Part shown: positions 33,029-40,833 of the stretch, in pieces
Position numbering within the stretch: position 1 is the first letter of the stretch
Layout of the letters: every line of letters starts with the position of its first letter
Assembly (NCBI GenBank): GCA_902362725.1
Contig: CABIXM010000008.1
Location: 62,001-126,000, forward strand
Length of the DNA: 64,000 nt
From: Clostridiaceae bacterium
Lineage (GTDB): Bacteria > Bacillota > Clostridia > Lachnospirales > Lachnospiraceae
Reading direction: 5' to 3'
Notes under the pieces: model-generated
Told to the model about the DNA's origin: nothing
What the model saw: the letters and a program-made list of their open reading frames with translations, nothing else
Database searches by the model: none
Program-made: the position numbers and the translations under genes

Positions 33029-33147
33029 AATATGTGAATTTGGTTCCGGACAGTGAAGTGCTCCAGGGGCTTTTATAAATCCCACACAGTTTTAGAAAAT
33101 CTGCGTATACTATAAAAACGGAGCGATTCCGGAATCTTTCTATAAGG

Positions 33148-33185
33148 AAAAAGCCTGTACCCGGATGTTGGGGTGCAGGCTTTTT
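33148..33185 (+). terminator. Terminator after the YitT gene
   Basis: AAAAAGCCTGTACCC / GGGTGCAGGCTTTTT (33148-33162 with 33171-33185). The A/T ends make it usable from both strands, which suits the convergent DUF1540 gene. Confidence 0.85.
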
Positions 33186-33192
33186 GCGCGGG

Positions 33193-33360
33193 TTAATTCA
33201 TCTTATTGACGAAGGACTCGCAGTCGGTACACTCGACCTTGGTCGGGTTGGCTTCATGGGTGCCCACCTGAATCTTGTTCAGAGTACAGTAATTCTCTGT
33301 CTGGGCGTGATGGGTGCAGTTATTGACGGTACATCCGATGGCTTCATTCTTGTTGGTCAT
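33193..33360 (-). CDS. DUF1540 cysteine-rich small protein
   Basis: 55-residue protein starting at the ATG complementary to 33358-33360. It has a textbook AAGGAGG ribosome site 8 bases upstream on the minus strand. The sequence contains IGCTVNNCTHH, ENYCTLNKIQV and ECTDCESF, the spaced cysteines of the DUF1540 domain (C-x4-C-x9-C ... C-x2-C). The family is found mainly in spore-forming Firmicutes and probably binds a metal; its function is not known. A plus-strand reading frame at 33184-33390 is merely its shadow. Confidence 0.85.
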   Translation of the reverse strand: MTNKNEAIGCTVNNCTHHAQTENYCTLNKIQVGTHEANPTKVECTDCESFVNKMN

Positions 33361-33757
33361 CTTAAAAATTCCTCCTTTTCGGTGCGGTGATCCGCGGGTG
33401 ATTGCGTTACAGAAGTAGTGTGTACCGAATCATCATTTTTATACACAAAAATCTCCTGCCGGAGTTGTGGACCGTCAGGAAATTTCTGTCGCTTTATACT
33501 ATCGAAGAAGGAGAGTAACAATTGAAAGTGTTCATTGCTACATAGAACTATATGATAAAGGGGGTTACCCATTGTTTTTAGACGGGGCCGGTCGGCACCG
33601 AAGCAGCACCGGCAGCCCCATTTTTATGAGTAGCATCTGCATGTTTTTTGCTTTGCTTCATTTGATAATACTATCATACACAAAGGATGTGTCTAAGTTG
33701 TGTCCGCACTCTTAACAAATAATTGGGAATTTCTAAAAAATATATAAAATGGAAAAA
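33361..33757. other. Intergenic region between DUF1540 and sdaAB
   Basis: About 400 bases with no convincing gene. It holds the DUF1540 leader on the minus strand, a GAAGGAGAG motif near 33507 followed only by an 8-codon frame, and a plus-strand terminator-like hairpin (33584-33626: GGGGC with GCCCC, inner CGGT/ACCG, then ATTTTTA). The short stretch ending in that hairpin could be a small RNA gene, but no promoter is clear. Confidence 0.4.
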
Positions 33758-33840
33758 GGATATGCTATAATGTCGTGAGACATTATAGCTTGCCGAATGG
33801 CATCCAAAGCGGAGCGGCATATCCGGAGGATATGCTATAC
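33758..33840 (+). promoter_or_regulatory. Duplicated extended -10 motifs and hairpins upstream of sdaAB
   Basis: The word AGGATATGCTATA occurs at 33757-33769 and again at 33827-33839, each forming an extended -10 (TGCTATAAT and TGCTATACT). The first lies in a perfect stem GCTATAATGTC / GACATTATAGC (33764-33774 with 33779-33789), the second in GCATATCC / GGATATGC (33817-33824 with 33828-33835). Tandem promoters or an operator pair for the serine dehydratase genes are likely. Confidence 0.5.
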
Positions 33841-33871
33841 TGAAGTGTAGAAAAGGAAAAGGAGTATCGAA

Positions 33872-34540
33872 ATGTCATTTATCAGCGTATTTGACGTGCT
33901 GGGTCCGAATATGATCGGCCCGTCCAGCTCCCACACGGCGGGAGCCGCCAGAATTGCCTATCTGGCCCAGAAAATGATTGCCGGGCCCATTATAAAAGCA
34001 GAGTTTATCTTATACGGTTCTTTCGCCCGCACCTACCGTGGCCACGGCACGGACCGGGCGCTGCTGGGCGGCATCATGGGCTTCGATACGGACGACGAGC
34101 GGATCCGGGACTCCTTTCAGATAGCAGAGAAGCGGGGTATCGCCTTTTCCTTCACGCCGGACGCGGAGGAGACCGAGGTGCATCCGAACACGGTAGACAT
34201 CCGGATGGAAAATGAGGCCGGTCAGAAGCTGACTGTGCGGGGCGAATCCCTGGGCGGCGGCAAGGCCCGCATCTGTCGCATCAATCAGGTGGAGGTGGAT
34301 TTCACCGGTGAGTACAGCGCGGCCATCGTGATTCATCAGGACCGGCCGGGCGTGGTGGCCCATATCACCAGTGTGCTGAGTCGTCACGGCGTCAATATCG
34401 CGTTCATGCGCCTGTTCAGGGAGGGCAAGGGCGACATCGCCTACACTATTGTGGAATCAGACGGACGGCTGCCGGAGAACGTGTCGGACGAGCTTCGGGA
34501 AAATGGGAACGTGCATGAAGTGATGATTGTGCAGCCCTAG
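33872..34540 (+). CDS. sdaAB: L-serine dehydratase, iron-sulfur type, beta subunit
   Basis: Beta chain of the oxygen-sensitive two-subunit enzyme that deaminates L-serine to pyruvate. 222 residues: the opening SFISVFDVLGPNMIGPSSSHTAGAARIA is the family signature, followed by GHGTDRALLGGIMGF and a C-terminal ACT domain (IVIHQDRPGVVAHITSVLSRHGVNIAFM, from about 150). The site AAAAGGAG precedes the start. The alpha chain follows. Together with serC/serA at the far end, the window encodes both serine breakdown and synthesis. Confidence 0.94.
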   Translation: MSFISVFDVLGPNMIGPSSSHTAGAARIAYLAQKMIAGPIIKAEFILYGSFARTYRGHGTDRALLGGIMGFDTDDERIRDSFQIAEKRGIAFSFTPDAEETEVHPNTVDIRMENEAGQKLTVRGESLGGGKARICRINQVEVDFTGEYSAAIVIHQDRPGVVAHITSVLSRHGVNIAFMRLFREGKGDIAYTIVESDGRLPENVSDELRENGNVHEVMIVQP

Positions 34541-34619
34541 AAGCCGGGGACTTCATCACCGGAGCATGAAACACAGATCCGGAAAAAAGTGGATTGCAAT
34601 AGAACAGGGAGTTATAAAA

Positions 34620-35498
34620 ATGGATTTTAAGAATGCGAAGGAGCTGCTGGCACTCTGCGTGGAGCAGAACATGCGGATCTCAGATGTCATGCGGCAGCGG
34701 GAGATAGAAGAGGGCGAGACCAGCGGGGAGCTCTGCGACGCCCGGATGAAGAAAGCTTATCACATCATGGGAGAATCTGCCCGTGGACCCATACGGAAGC
34801 CAGTCAAATCCATGGGTGGTCTGCTGGGCGGTGAGGCAAAGAGGCTTTCGGACTGGCAGCAGGGGAAAGGCCGGGGAAAAAGTCTCTGCGGGCCGGTGTT
34901 GGGGCGGGCAGCGACCTACGCCATGGCAGTTCTGGAGACTAATGCCTCCATGGGACTGATTGTGGCGGCCCCCACGGCGGGCTCTTCCGGTATTGTGCCG
35001 GGGGTCCTGCTGGCTTTGGAAGAAGAGTTTCATTTTACAGAGGAAGAGATGATACAGGCCCTTTACAACGCGGGAGCCGTGGGATACCTGGCCATGCGGA
35101 ACGCTACGGTGGCAGGCGCTGTGGGCGGCTGTCAGGCCGAGGTGGGCGTAGCCTCCGCCATGGCGGCCTCAGCCGCTGTGGAGCTGCTTGGCGGATCTCC
35201 GAAGGCCTGTCTGGACGCGGCTTCCACGGTTCTTATGAACCTGCTGGGACTGGTCTGTGATCCCGTAGGCGGCCTGGTGGAATACCCCTGCCAGAACCGC
35301 AACGCAGCCGGAGCCGCCACAGCCCTGACCGCCGCGGAAATGGCCCTGGCCGGAGTCCCTCAGCTGATTCCGCTGGACGAGATGATCGTGGTGATGTACA
35401 ACGTGGGCAGACGGCTTCCGGCAGAGCTTCGGGAGACGGCCCTCGGCGGCTGCGCCACTGCGCCGTCGGCCTGCGAGGCCTGCGGAAAGTGCAGTTGA
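34620..35498 (+). CDS. sdaAA: L-serine dehydratase, iron-sulfur type, alpha subunit
   Basis: Catalytic chain of 292 residues that holds the [4Fe-4S] cluster which binds serine. The motifs MGLIVAAPTAGSSGIVPGV, GAVGGCQAEVGVASAMAA, LVCDPVGGLVEYPCQNRN and the C-terminal CATAPSACEACGKCS contain the cluster cysteines. The start at 34620 has CAGGGAG nearby and gives the normal family length; a longer frame from 34527 would overlap the beta-subunit gene and adds residues without similarity. It lies 79 bases after sdaAB. Confidence 0.94.
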   Translation: MDFKNAKELLALCVEQNMRISDVMRQREIEEGETSGELCDARMKKAYHIMGESARGPIRKPVKSMGGLLGGEAKRLSDWQQGKGRGKSLCGPVLGRAATYAMAVLETNASMGLIVAAPTAGSSGIVPGVLLALEEEFHFTEEEMIQALYNAGAVGYLAMRNATVAGAVGGCQAEVGVASAMAASAAVELLGGSPKACLDAASTVLMNLLGLVCDPVGGLVEYPCQNRNAAGAATALTAAEMALAGVPQLIPLDEMIVVMYNVGRRLPAELRETALGGCATAPSACEACGKCS

Positions 35499-35516
35499 GA
35501 AATTTTAATTGCCCCC

Positions 35517-35545
35517 TTTACAAATATTTCATTTTCGAGTATAAT
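35517..35545 (+). promoter_or_regulatory. tRNA-Thr promoter
   Basis: TTTACA (35517-35522), 17 bp, TATAAT (35540-35545), 20 bases before the tRNA. Confidence 0.7.
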
Positions 35546-35565
35546 AGCAGTTGCTGACACAGCAG

Positions 35566-35638
35566 GCTGGAATAGCTCAGTCGGTAGAGCACTTCACTCG
35601 TAATGAAGGGGTCGTGAGTTCGAGTCTCATTTCCAGCT
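35566..35638 (+). tRNA. tRNA-Thr (anticodon CGT)
   Basis: 73 bases folding into a full cloverleaf: acceptor GCTGGAA / TTCCAGC, D arm GCTC / GAGC, anticodon stem CTTCA / TGAAG with loop CTCGTAA (anticodon CGT, reads ACG), variable GGGTC, and T arm GTGAG-TTCGAGT-CTCAT. The discriminator base is T and the 3' CCA is not encoded. It has its own promoter and terminator. Confidence 0.97.
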
Positions 35639-35652
35639 TGATACAAAAGAAG

Positions 35653-35682
35653 CCCTGAGGATAAGCTCCTCAGGGTTTTTTT
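35653..35682 (+). terminator. tRNA-Thr terminator
   Basis: CCCTGAGG / CCTCAGGG (35653-35660 with 35668-35675) followed by seven T. Confidence 0.9.
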
Positions 35683-35683
35683 C

Positions 35684-35812
35684 ATGGAATAGGAAATTCC
35701 GATAGAATTCCCTATTCCATAAAAAATATTATCGCACTGCGGCGCAGTGGTAGATGGTTGCCAAGGCAACCGCGCCTCGGCGCGAGAATGTGCCAATGGC
35801 ACATTCCTTTTT
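35684..35812. repeat. Array of five adjacent hairpins
   Basis: A: ATGGAATAGG / CCTATTCCAT (35684-35693 with 35711-35720) with five more inner pairs. B: CACTGC / GCAGTG (35735-35749). C: GGTTGCC-AA-GGCAACC (35756-35771). D: CGCGCC-TC-GGCGCG (35771-35784). E: GAATGTGCC-AAT-GGCACATTC (35786-35806) and CTTTTT. B to E have loops of only 2-3 bases. The last stem can terminate plus-strand transcripts; read backwards, B with the AT run to its left can end xthA. Probably a composite of short dispersed palindromes. Confidence 0.8.
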
Positions 35813-35816
35813 ATCC

Positions 35817-36569
35817 TTACTTCAGATCCAGCTCCACCGGGCAGTGATCCGAACCGAAAATTTCCGTGTGAATGGAGGCGTTTTCCAGTCGATCCTTCAG
35901 CCGTTCGGATACGATAAAATAATCAATGCGCCACCCTGCGTTCTTCTCGCGGGCGCGGAAGCGGTAAGACCACCAGGAGTAGACGCCCTCGGCGTCCGGA
36001 TAGAAGTAGCGGAAGGTGTCCACAAAACCGGAGCTTAAGACGGTGGTCATTTTCGCCCGTTCCTCGTCGGTGAAACCGGCGTTTTTGCGATTGGTCTTCG
36101 GGTTTTTCAGATCGATTTCCTGATGGGCCACATTCAGGTCGCCGCAGTAAATGACAGGTTTCTTTTCATCCAGACTCTTGATATAGGCGAGAAAATCATC
36201 CTCCCACTGCATTCGGTAGTCCAGGCGCCTAAGGCCGTCCTGGGAGTTGGGCGTATAGACCGTCACCAGATAGTAGTCCTCAAATTCCAGCGTAATCACG
36301 CGTCCCTCGTGGTCGTGCTCCTCGATACCGATGCCGTAAGCCACGCTCAGGGGTTCCTCCTTTGTAAAAATGGCGGTTCCGCTATATCCCTTTTTCTCCG
36401 CGTAATTCCAGTATTGATGATAGCCGGGCAGATCGAGTTCAATCTGTCCCTCCTGGAGCTTGGTTTCCTGGAGACAGAAAATATCGGCGTCCAGTTTCTT
36501 GAAATCTTCCATAAAATTTTTCCCGACACAGGCCCGCAGGCCGTTTACATTCCAGGAAATCAGTTTCAT
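35817..36569 (-). CDS. xthA: Exodeoxyribonuclease III (AP endonuclease)
   Basis: Cuts DNA at abasic sites and trims 3' ends in base excision repair. 250 residues of the ExoIII/APE1 fold: [23 protein letters not shown] (catalytic Glu), [15 protein letters not shown], the [14 protein letters not shown] active site, and the terminal [11 protein letters not shown] with the catalytic Asp-His. The ribosome site AAGGAGGATCTT is optimal. It is transcribed divergently from argS. Confidence 0.95.
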   Translation of the reverse strand: MKLISWNVNGLRACVGKNFMEDFKKLDADIFCLQETKLQEGQIELDLPGYHQYWNYAEKKGYSGTAIFTKEEPLSVAYGIGIEEHDHEGRVITLEFEDYYLVTVYTPNSQDGLRRLDYRMQWEDDFLAYIKSLDEKKPVIYCGDLNVAHQEIDLKNPKTNRKNAGFTDEERAKMTTVLSSGFVDTFRYFYPDAEGVYSWWSYRFRAREKNAGWRIDYFIVSERLKDRLENASIHTEIFGSDHCPVELDLK

Positions 36570-36583
36570 AAGATCCTCCTTAC

Positions 36584-36621
36584 AGAAAAGATTTGATCTT
36601 TTCTTGCATTTTACATATAAT
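36584..36621 (+). promoter_or_regulatory. argS promoter with overlapping palindrome
   Basis: TTGATC (36593-36598), 17 bp, TATAAT (36616-36621). The -35 is embedded in a perfect palindrome AGAAAAGAT-TTG-ATCTTTTCT (36584-36604), which is also in the 5' leader of the divergent xthA gene. It may be an operator or an mRNA hairpin for xthA. Confidence 0.6.
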
Positions 36622-36713
36622 AGATATTATTATAGTGGTTCTGCGAAAAAAAGTAAAGAATCGCAGCCGAAAGCATTATAAAGAAAAGATTTTTACAAGA
36701 GGAGAATACGTGT

Positions 36714-38480
36714 ATGGAGAAGTTACTGGATCGGATTACCGCTGCGGTATCCGAAGCCTTTGTAAACTGCGGCTATGAGGCCGAGTACGGAAAGGTCACC
36801 ATTTCCAATCGCCCGGACCTGTGCGAGTATCAGTGTAACGGCGCCATGGCAGGCGCGAAAAAATATCACTGCGCGCCCATTCAGATTGCCAATAAGGTGG
36901 CGGAGAGCTTAAAGGAGCAGGAGCTGTTTTCCGAGGTCAATGCGGTAAATCCGGGCTTTCTGAACCTGAAGCTGGCGCCAGCCTATGTGCAGGAATACCT
37001 GCAGGGCATGGCCGATGACGAGCGTCTGGGCTGTGAGAAGACCGCGAACCCGAAAACCATCGTCATTGATTACGGCGGACCCAACGTGGCGAAGCCGCTG
37101 CATGTGGGACATCTCCGTTCTGCCATCATCGGCGAGAGCGTGAAGCGCCTGGGACGTTTCGCAGGGCACAAGGTGATCGGCGACATCCATCTGGGAGACT
37201 GGGGACTGCAGATGGGACTGATTATCACAGAGTTGAAGGAACGTAAACCGGATCTGGTGTATTTCGATGAGGACTATACCGGCGAGTATCCGACCGAAGC
37301 GCCCTTTACCATTTCCGAGCTGGAGGAGATCTATCCGGCAGCCAGCGCACGTTTCAAGGAGGACGAGGCCTACAAGGAGCAGGCGATGCACGCCACCTAT
37401 CTGGTGCAGCACGGGCATAGAGGCTATCAGGCCATCCTGCAGCATATTTTAAATGTGTCGGTCACCGATCTGAAGCGCAACTATGCGAATCTGAATGTGG
37501 AGTTCGACCTGTGGAAAGGCGAGTCCGACGCCCAGCCCTATATTCCGGATATGGTGGAGAAGCTGAAGAACGAGGGCTTTGCTTATGAGAGCGAGGGCGC
37601 GCTGGTAGTTGACGTCAAAGAGGATACGGATACCAAAGAGGTTCCGCCCTGCATGATTCTGAAGTCTGACGGAGCGTCCCTGTATACCACCACCGACCTG
37701 GCGACTCTGGTGGAGCGCCGAAAGCTCTTTGATCCGGACGAGGTCATCTACGTAGTAGATAAGCGTCAGGAGATGCATTTTATCCAGGTATTCCGCTGTG
37801 CCAAGAAGACCGGTCTGGTAAAGCCGGAGACGGATTTGGAATTCTTAGGATTTGGTACCATGAACGGCAAGGACGGTAAGCCCTTCAAGACCCGCGAGGG
37901 CGGCGTTATGCGTCTGGAGTACCTGATTGCCGATATCAACGAAAAGATGTATCAAAAGATCGCGGAGAATTCTGAGATTTCCGAGGAAGAGGCGCGGGAT
38001 ACGGCGAAGAAGATTGGTCTGTCCGCCATCAAGTATGGCGACCTGTCTAACCAGGCCTCCAAGGATTACGTGTTCGATATCGACCGCTTTACCTCCTTTG
38101 AGGGCAATACCGGACCCTATATCCTGTACACCATTGTGCGGATTAAGTCCATTCTGAACAAGTATCAGGCCCAGGGCGGCGATCTGACAAAGGGACGGAT
38201 TCCGGCAGCGGAAAATGACAGCCAGAAGGCGCTGGAGCTGGTACTGGCCCGCTTCAACGGCGTGCTGGAGAATGCCTTTGACGAGCTGGCGCCCCATAAG
38301 GTCTGCGCTTATATCTATGAGCTGGCGAACGCCTTCAACAAGTTCTATCATGAGACAAAGATTCTTGGCGAAGAGGACGAAGAGAAGCGTGCAGGGCTGG
38401 TGGCTGTACTGCAGTTGACCAAGCGGGTGCTGGAGACCTGCATCGATGTGCTGGGCTTCGAAGCACCGGAGAGAATGTAA
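36714..38480 (+). CDS. argS: Arginyl-tRNA synthetase
   Basis: Class I aminoacyl-tRNA synthetase of 588 residues that charges tRNA-Arg. The N-terminal Add1 domain (about 1-100) is followed by the HIGH-equivalent PNVAKPLHVGHLRSAIIGES near 120, and the C-terminal DALR helical domain contains YELANAFNKFYHETKI. The KMSKS loop is absent, as in many ArgRS; GKPFKTREGG stands in its place. The start at 36714 has AAGAGGAGAATA upstream. No T-box leader is seen. Confidence 0.96.
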   Translation: MEKLLDRITAAVSEAFVNCGYEAEYGKVTISNRPDLCEYQCNGAMAGAKKYHCAPIQIANKVAESLKEQELFSEVNAVNPGFLNLKLAPAYVQEYLQGMADDERLGCEKTANPKTIVIDYGGPNVAKPLHVGHLRSAIIGESVKRLGRFAGHKVIGDIHLGDWGLQMGLIITELKERKPDLVYFDEDYTGEYPTEAPFTISELEEIYPAASARFKEDEAYKEQAMHATYLVQHGHRGYQAILQHILNVSVTDLKRNYANLNVEFDLWKGESDAQPYIPDMVEKLKNEGFAYESEGALVVDVKEDTDTKEVPPCMILKSDGASLYTTTDLATLVERRKLFDPDEVIYVVDKRQEMHFIQVFRCAKKTGLVKPETDLEFLGFGTMNGKDGKPFKTREGGVMRLEYLIADINEKMYQKIAENSEISEEEARDTAKKIGLSAIKYGDLSNQASKDYVFDIDRFTSFEGNTGPYILYTIVRIKSILNKYQAQGGDLTKGRIPAAENDSQKALELVLARFNGVLENAFDELAPHKVCAYIYELANAFNKFYHETKILGEEDEEKRAGLVAVLQLTKRVLETCIDVLGFEAPERM

Positions 38481-38501
38481 GATAAATAGGTAATGTGAGA
38501 G

Positions 38502-38553
38502 ATCCGGGATTGAAACATGTGAACAGGTTCACAATTTCAATTCCGGATTTTTA
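38502..38553 (+). terminator. argS terminator
   Basis: A long stem (38502-38515 with 38535-38548, one G-U) enclosing a second hairpin, GTGAAC-AG-GTTCAC, followed by five T. Confidence 0.88.
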
Positions 38554-38739
38554 ATACATGGAGCTGTAAAAATATTCCAAATACGATACAAAAATTCGTG
38601 CGTTGCACAAGCGTGTTATCATGAAAAGTGTGAAGAGCAATATTTTACTAATTTTCAGGGGACTCTCATTCTATGTCATGTCCCTATGCACACGTTTATG
38701 CTAAGATAAAATCAGAAAACACAGCAGGAGGACTTCACC

Positions 38740-39696
38740 ATGGAGCAGATAAAAACCGGAAAATTCATCGCGGAACTGAGAAAGGAAAAGGGCATGACCC
38801 AGGAGCAGCTTGGCGACAGATTGGGTGTCAATTCCCGCAGTGTCTCCCGCTGGGAAAATGGTCACGGAATGCCGGATATCTCATTGCTGCTTACTCTGGC
38901 AGATGTGCTGGGTGTGACAGTGCAGGAACTGCTGGAGGGAAGCAGGCGGGAAATAGAAAGTGGAAATGCCGGAGTCGTCACCTATGAGGGATTGCATACC
39001 GTAGTGCAGTATCTGAATCAGGAGCGGGCAGCCTGGAAGAAACAGATCGATTCCAGCCTGAAATTCAGTCTGTTTTGCGTAGGTGTGGCCACTGTCGGAT
39101 ATGTGGTTATGGAGCTGCTCCGGGCATACAGAGGAATAGATGGCGGCATCATCGATGGAGTTCTGTTTCTGATGCTGTGCGGTTTTATCCGCATCCTCCA
39201 GTGCCAGCGCATGAATAAAGATGAGTACAAGTTCACTACGGAGCAGCTGGAAAGCCTGATGGAAAATCAGTGCCCGAAAATGCACACGGCTCAAGAGATG
39301 CTGTACTTTCTGAAAAGCCGCCAGCAGCCGGAGCCGGACGAGAGTAAGTGCGAGAAGATTCTGAAAGCTATTGAAACGGAATTGAAGCCTGGCGAAGCCG
39401 TCGAACTGGTCACCCAGTATGGCGAATACACCCGAAACGCTCTCCCCATGATGTGGCACCCTGTCATCGCCTTCACCGATCACCGCATGATCATCGGAGG
39501 TGAGCGTCAGAAGGGCATGCTTATGGTAGAGTATGACACCGAAAGCTACGAAAAAGACGACATCCTTTCCAACCGTACCGAATGCGACGGCATCCAGTGG
39601 GAAATGATCATCGGCACAAAGCAGGCGGAGCTTCGGTTTACCATCAAAAAGAAACGGCAGTCACAGAAAGATAGAGAGAAAACGTCGGAAAAATAG
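38740..39696 (+). CDS. XRE-type HTH protein with membrane segments and PH-like C-terminus
   Basis: 318 residues. An HTH_3 domain at 9-63 (IAELRKEKGMTQEQLGDRLGVNSRSVSRWENG) precedes two hydrophobic stretches (about 108-128 and 138-155), so the protein is probably anchored with its DNA-binding part inside. The C-terminal part (about 220-310) has alternating strands with GEAVELVTQYGEYTRNA and FTDHRMIIGGE, a PH-like layout. Lachnospiraceae carry many such HTH membrane proteins; targets are unknown. Flanking terminators show that it is a single-gene unit. Confidence 0.8.
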   Translation: MEQIKTGKFIAELRKEKGMTQEQLGDRLGVNSRSVSRWENGHGMPDISLLLTLADVLGVTVQELLEGSRREIESGNAGVVTYEGLHTVVQYLNQERAAWKKQIDSSLKFSLFCVGVATVGYVVMELLRAYRGIDGGIIDGVLFLMLCGFIRILQCQRMNKDEYKFTTEQLESLMENQCPKMHTAQEMLYFLKSRQQPEPDESKCEKILKAIETELKPGEAVELVTQYGEYTRNALPMMWHPVIAFTDHRMIIGGERQKGMLMVEYDTESYEKDDILSNRTECDGIQWEMIIGTKQAELRFTIKKKRQSQKDREKTSEK

Positions 39697-39731
39697 AAGG
39701 AAACAGGGTTGTAAAAAGTTTTCGAAAAGGG

Positions 39732-39773
39732 AAAAATGCCGCAGGTTCCGCAAAAGAACCCGCGGTATTTTTT
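39732..39773. terminator. Terminator between the HTH gene and thiT
   Basis: AAAAATGCCGC / GCGGTATTTTT with inner GGTTC / GAACC (39732-39748 with 39756-39772). The A and T runs on both sides make it bidirectional for convergent genes. Confidence 0.85.
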
Positions 39774-39795
39774 ATTGGTGTAAAAGAATGATTGT

Positions 39796-40470
39796 TTAAT
39801 CTGCCACCGCCATCTGCTTCACCCGCACAAACGCCTTATTCACCGCCGGAATCGCCAGTACAATCAGTGTAATGGCCGCCTCGCAGCCCAGATAAGAGCC
39901 GTTGTAGGCCAGGGAATAAACCGGGGCGCTCATACCGGATCCTTCCGCGTACATGCCGAAGAAAATCAGGCCGGACAGGAATGCGAAGAGGTAGCGGCCC
40001 AGGACGCCTACAATGTAGCCTTTCACAAGGCCATTTTTCTTGTTACAGAAGATACCGGACAGACCCAGTGCGCCGAAGGCCAGGATATAGTCCGTAATCA
40101 TCTGGGGCAGGCTGATGATATAAGGATCGGAGATGAGCTGCAGCAGGCCGTAGGCCACGCCGGTCATAATACCGGCCCGCAGGCCGTACCAGTAACCGAT
40201 ACAGCAGATGAACAGCATGGAAAACAGAGTAACGGATCCGCCCATGGGAGCCTCAAAAAGCTTCAGGAAGGACGTGATCATGGCCAGGGCCATGGCAACG
40301 GCAGAAAAAACCAGGTGCTTCGTTTTCAATTTTGCCTTGTCTCCGGTGAGATAGCAGGCCAGGATCAGAAGAACCAGCATCAGGGCGACCAGGGCACCGT
40401 AACCCAGGCCCGTCAGGTTGTAGGTGGCGTTACCGTATTCGTCCACCAGTTTGGTAGCAAAAAGTGACAT
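39796..40470 (-). CDS. thiT: Thiamine transporter S-component (ThiT/YuaJ)
   Basis: Substrate-binding membrane component of an energy-coupling factor importer for thiamine. 224 residues with about six membrane segments. Typical parts are HLVFSAVAMALAMITSFLKLF, the GSVTLFSMLFICCIGYWYGLRAG loop and DYILAFGALGLSG with the thiamine-contact Glu/Trp/Tyr region near 120-150. The ATPase and EcfT subunits are expected elsewhere in the genome. A TPP riboswitch directly upstream confirms the vitamin link. Confidence 0.92.
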   Translation of the reverse strand: MSLFATKLVDEYGNATYNLTGLGYGALVALMLVLLILACYLTGDKAKLKTKHLVFSAVAMALAMITSFLKLFEAPMGGSVTLFSMLFICCIGYWYGLRAGIMTGVAYGLLQLISDPYIISLPQMITDYILAFGALGLSGIFCNKKNGLVKGYIVGVLGRYLFAFLSGLIFFGMYAEGSGMSAPVYSLAYNGSYLGCEAAITLIVLAIPAVNKAFVRVKQMAVAD

Positions 40471-40477
40471 AAAAAAA

Positions 40478-40509
40478 CCTCCTTAGGAATGAAAAAATTT
40501 CACAGGAGG
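40478..40509 (-). promoter_or_regulatory. Ribosome-site sequestering hairpin of the thiT riboswitch
   Basis: The thiT ribosome site GGAGG (complement of 40478-40482) can pair with CCTCC (complement of 40505-40509) just after the aptamer, with TGAAA / TTTCA inside. This suggests control of translation start: TPP binding would favour the hidden site. Confidence 0.55.
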
Positions 40510-40518
40510 GGATACAAA

Positions 40519-40604
40519 AGATGCTTCCTTACGCCGGTATTAACCGGTTCAAGTAATGAGGGTCAACACAGATGTGTATTCTCAGCCTTTGGCTCCCCTA
40601 GCTT
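40519..40604 (-). ncRNA. TPP riboswitch (THI element)
   Basis: On the minus strand the conserved parts are in order: GGGGAGCC, GGCTGAGA, GACCC, ACTTGAACCGG, then TTAATACCGGCGTAAGGAAGC. These match the thi-box aptamer (CUGAGA, ACCUGA-like and GGCG-AGGGAAGC strands), with ACTTGA for ACCTGA. It lies 49 bases before thiT and should shut thiT off when thiamine pyrophosphate is plentiful. Confidence 0.93.
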
Positions 40605-40623
40605 TCGCTATGTGATTGATTTA

Positions 40624-40652
40624 AATATAGGGCAGACAGGGAAGAAAGTCAA
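40624..40652 (-). promoter_or_regulatory. thiT promoter
   Basis: Minus strand TTGACT (40652-40647), 17 bp, TATATT (40629-40624), 20 bases before the riboswitch. Confidence 0.65.
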
Positions 40653-40655
40653 GAG

Positions 40656-40711
40656 AAAACATTTTGCATTTTCGTGAAAAAGTACAGAAAAACATTTTGT
40701 ATTTTCGTGAA
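40656..40711. repeat. Two 23-bp direct repeats between divergent promoters
   Basis: Copies at 40656-40678 and 40689-40711 differ at one of 23 positions (core AAAACATTTTG then ATTTTCGTGAA) and start 33 bp apart. They fill the space between the -35 boxes of thiT (minus) and the SGNH gene (plus), an ideal place for a regulator dimer pair. Confidence 0.7.
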
Positions 40712-40723
40712 TAGCAGGAAGAT

Positions 40724-40752
40724 TTGACAGGGACAAAGAAGGGGCTTATACT
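40724..40752 (+). promoter_or_regulatory. Promoter of the SGNH esterase-CPBP genes
   Basis: TTGACA (40724-40729), 17 bp, TATACT (40747-40752). Confidence 0.68.
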
Positions 40753-40833
40753 TGTAGAATATGAATCCATATGGAAGAGAACCCTGGTAGCCAAAGGTGA
40801 AACAGGGTCAAAGTATAAGAAACGGAGAATTCT

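Noticed and set aside
33184..33390. 68-codon plus-strand frame after the YitT gene
   Set aside because: It starts inside a terminator and is antisense to the DUF1540 gene, which has the cysteine pattern and a strong ribosome site.
35684..35812. CRISPR array
   Set aside because: The palindromes differ from each other and there are no regular direct repeats with unique spacers; no cas genes are in the window.
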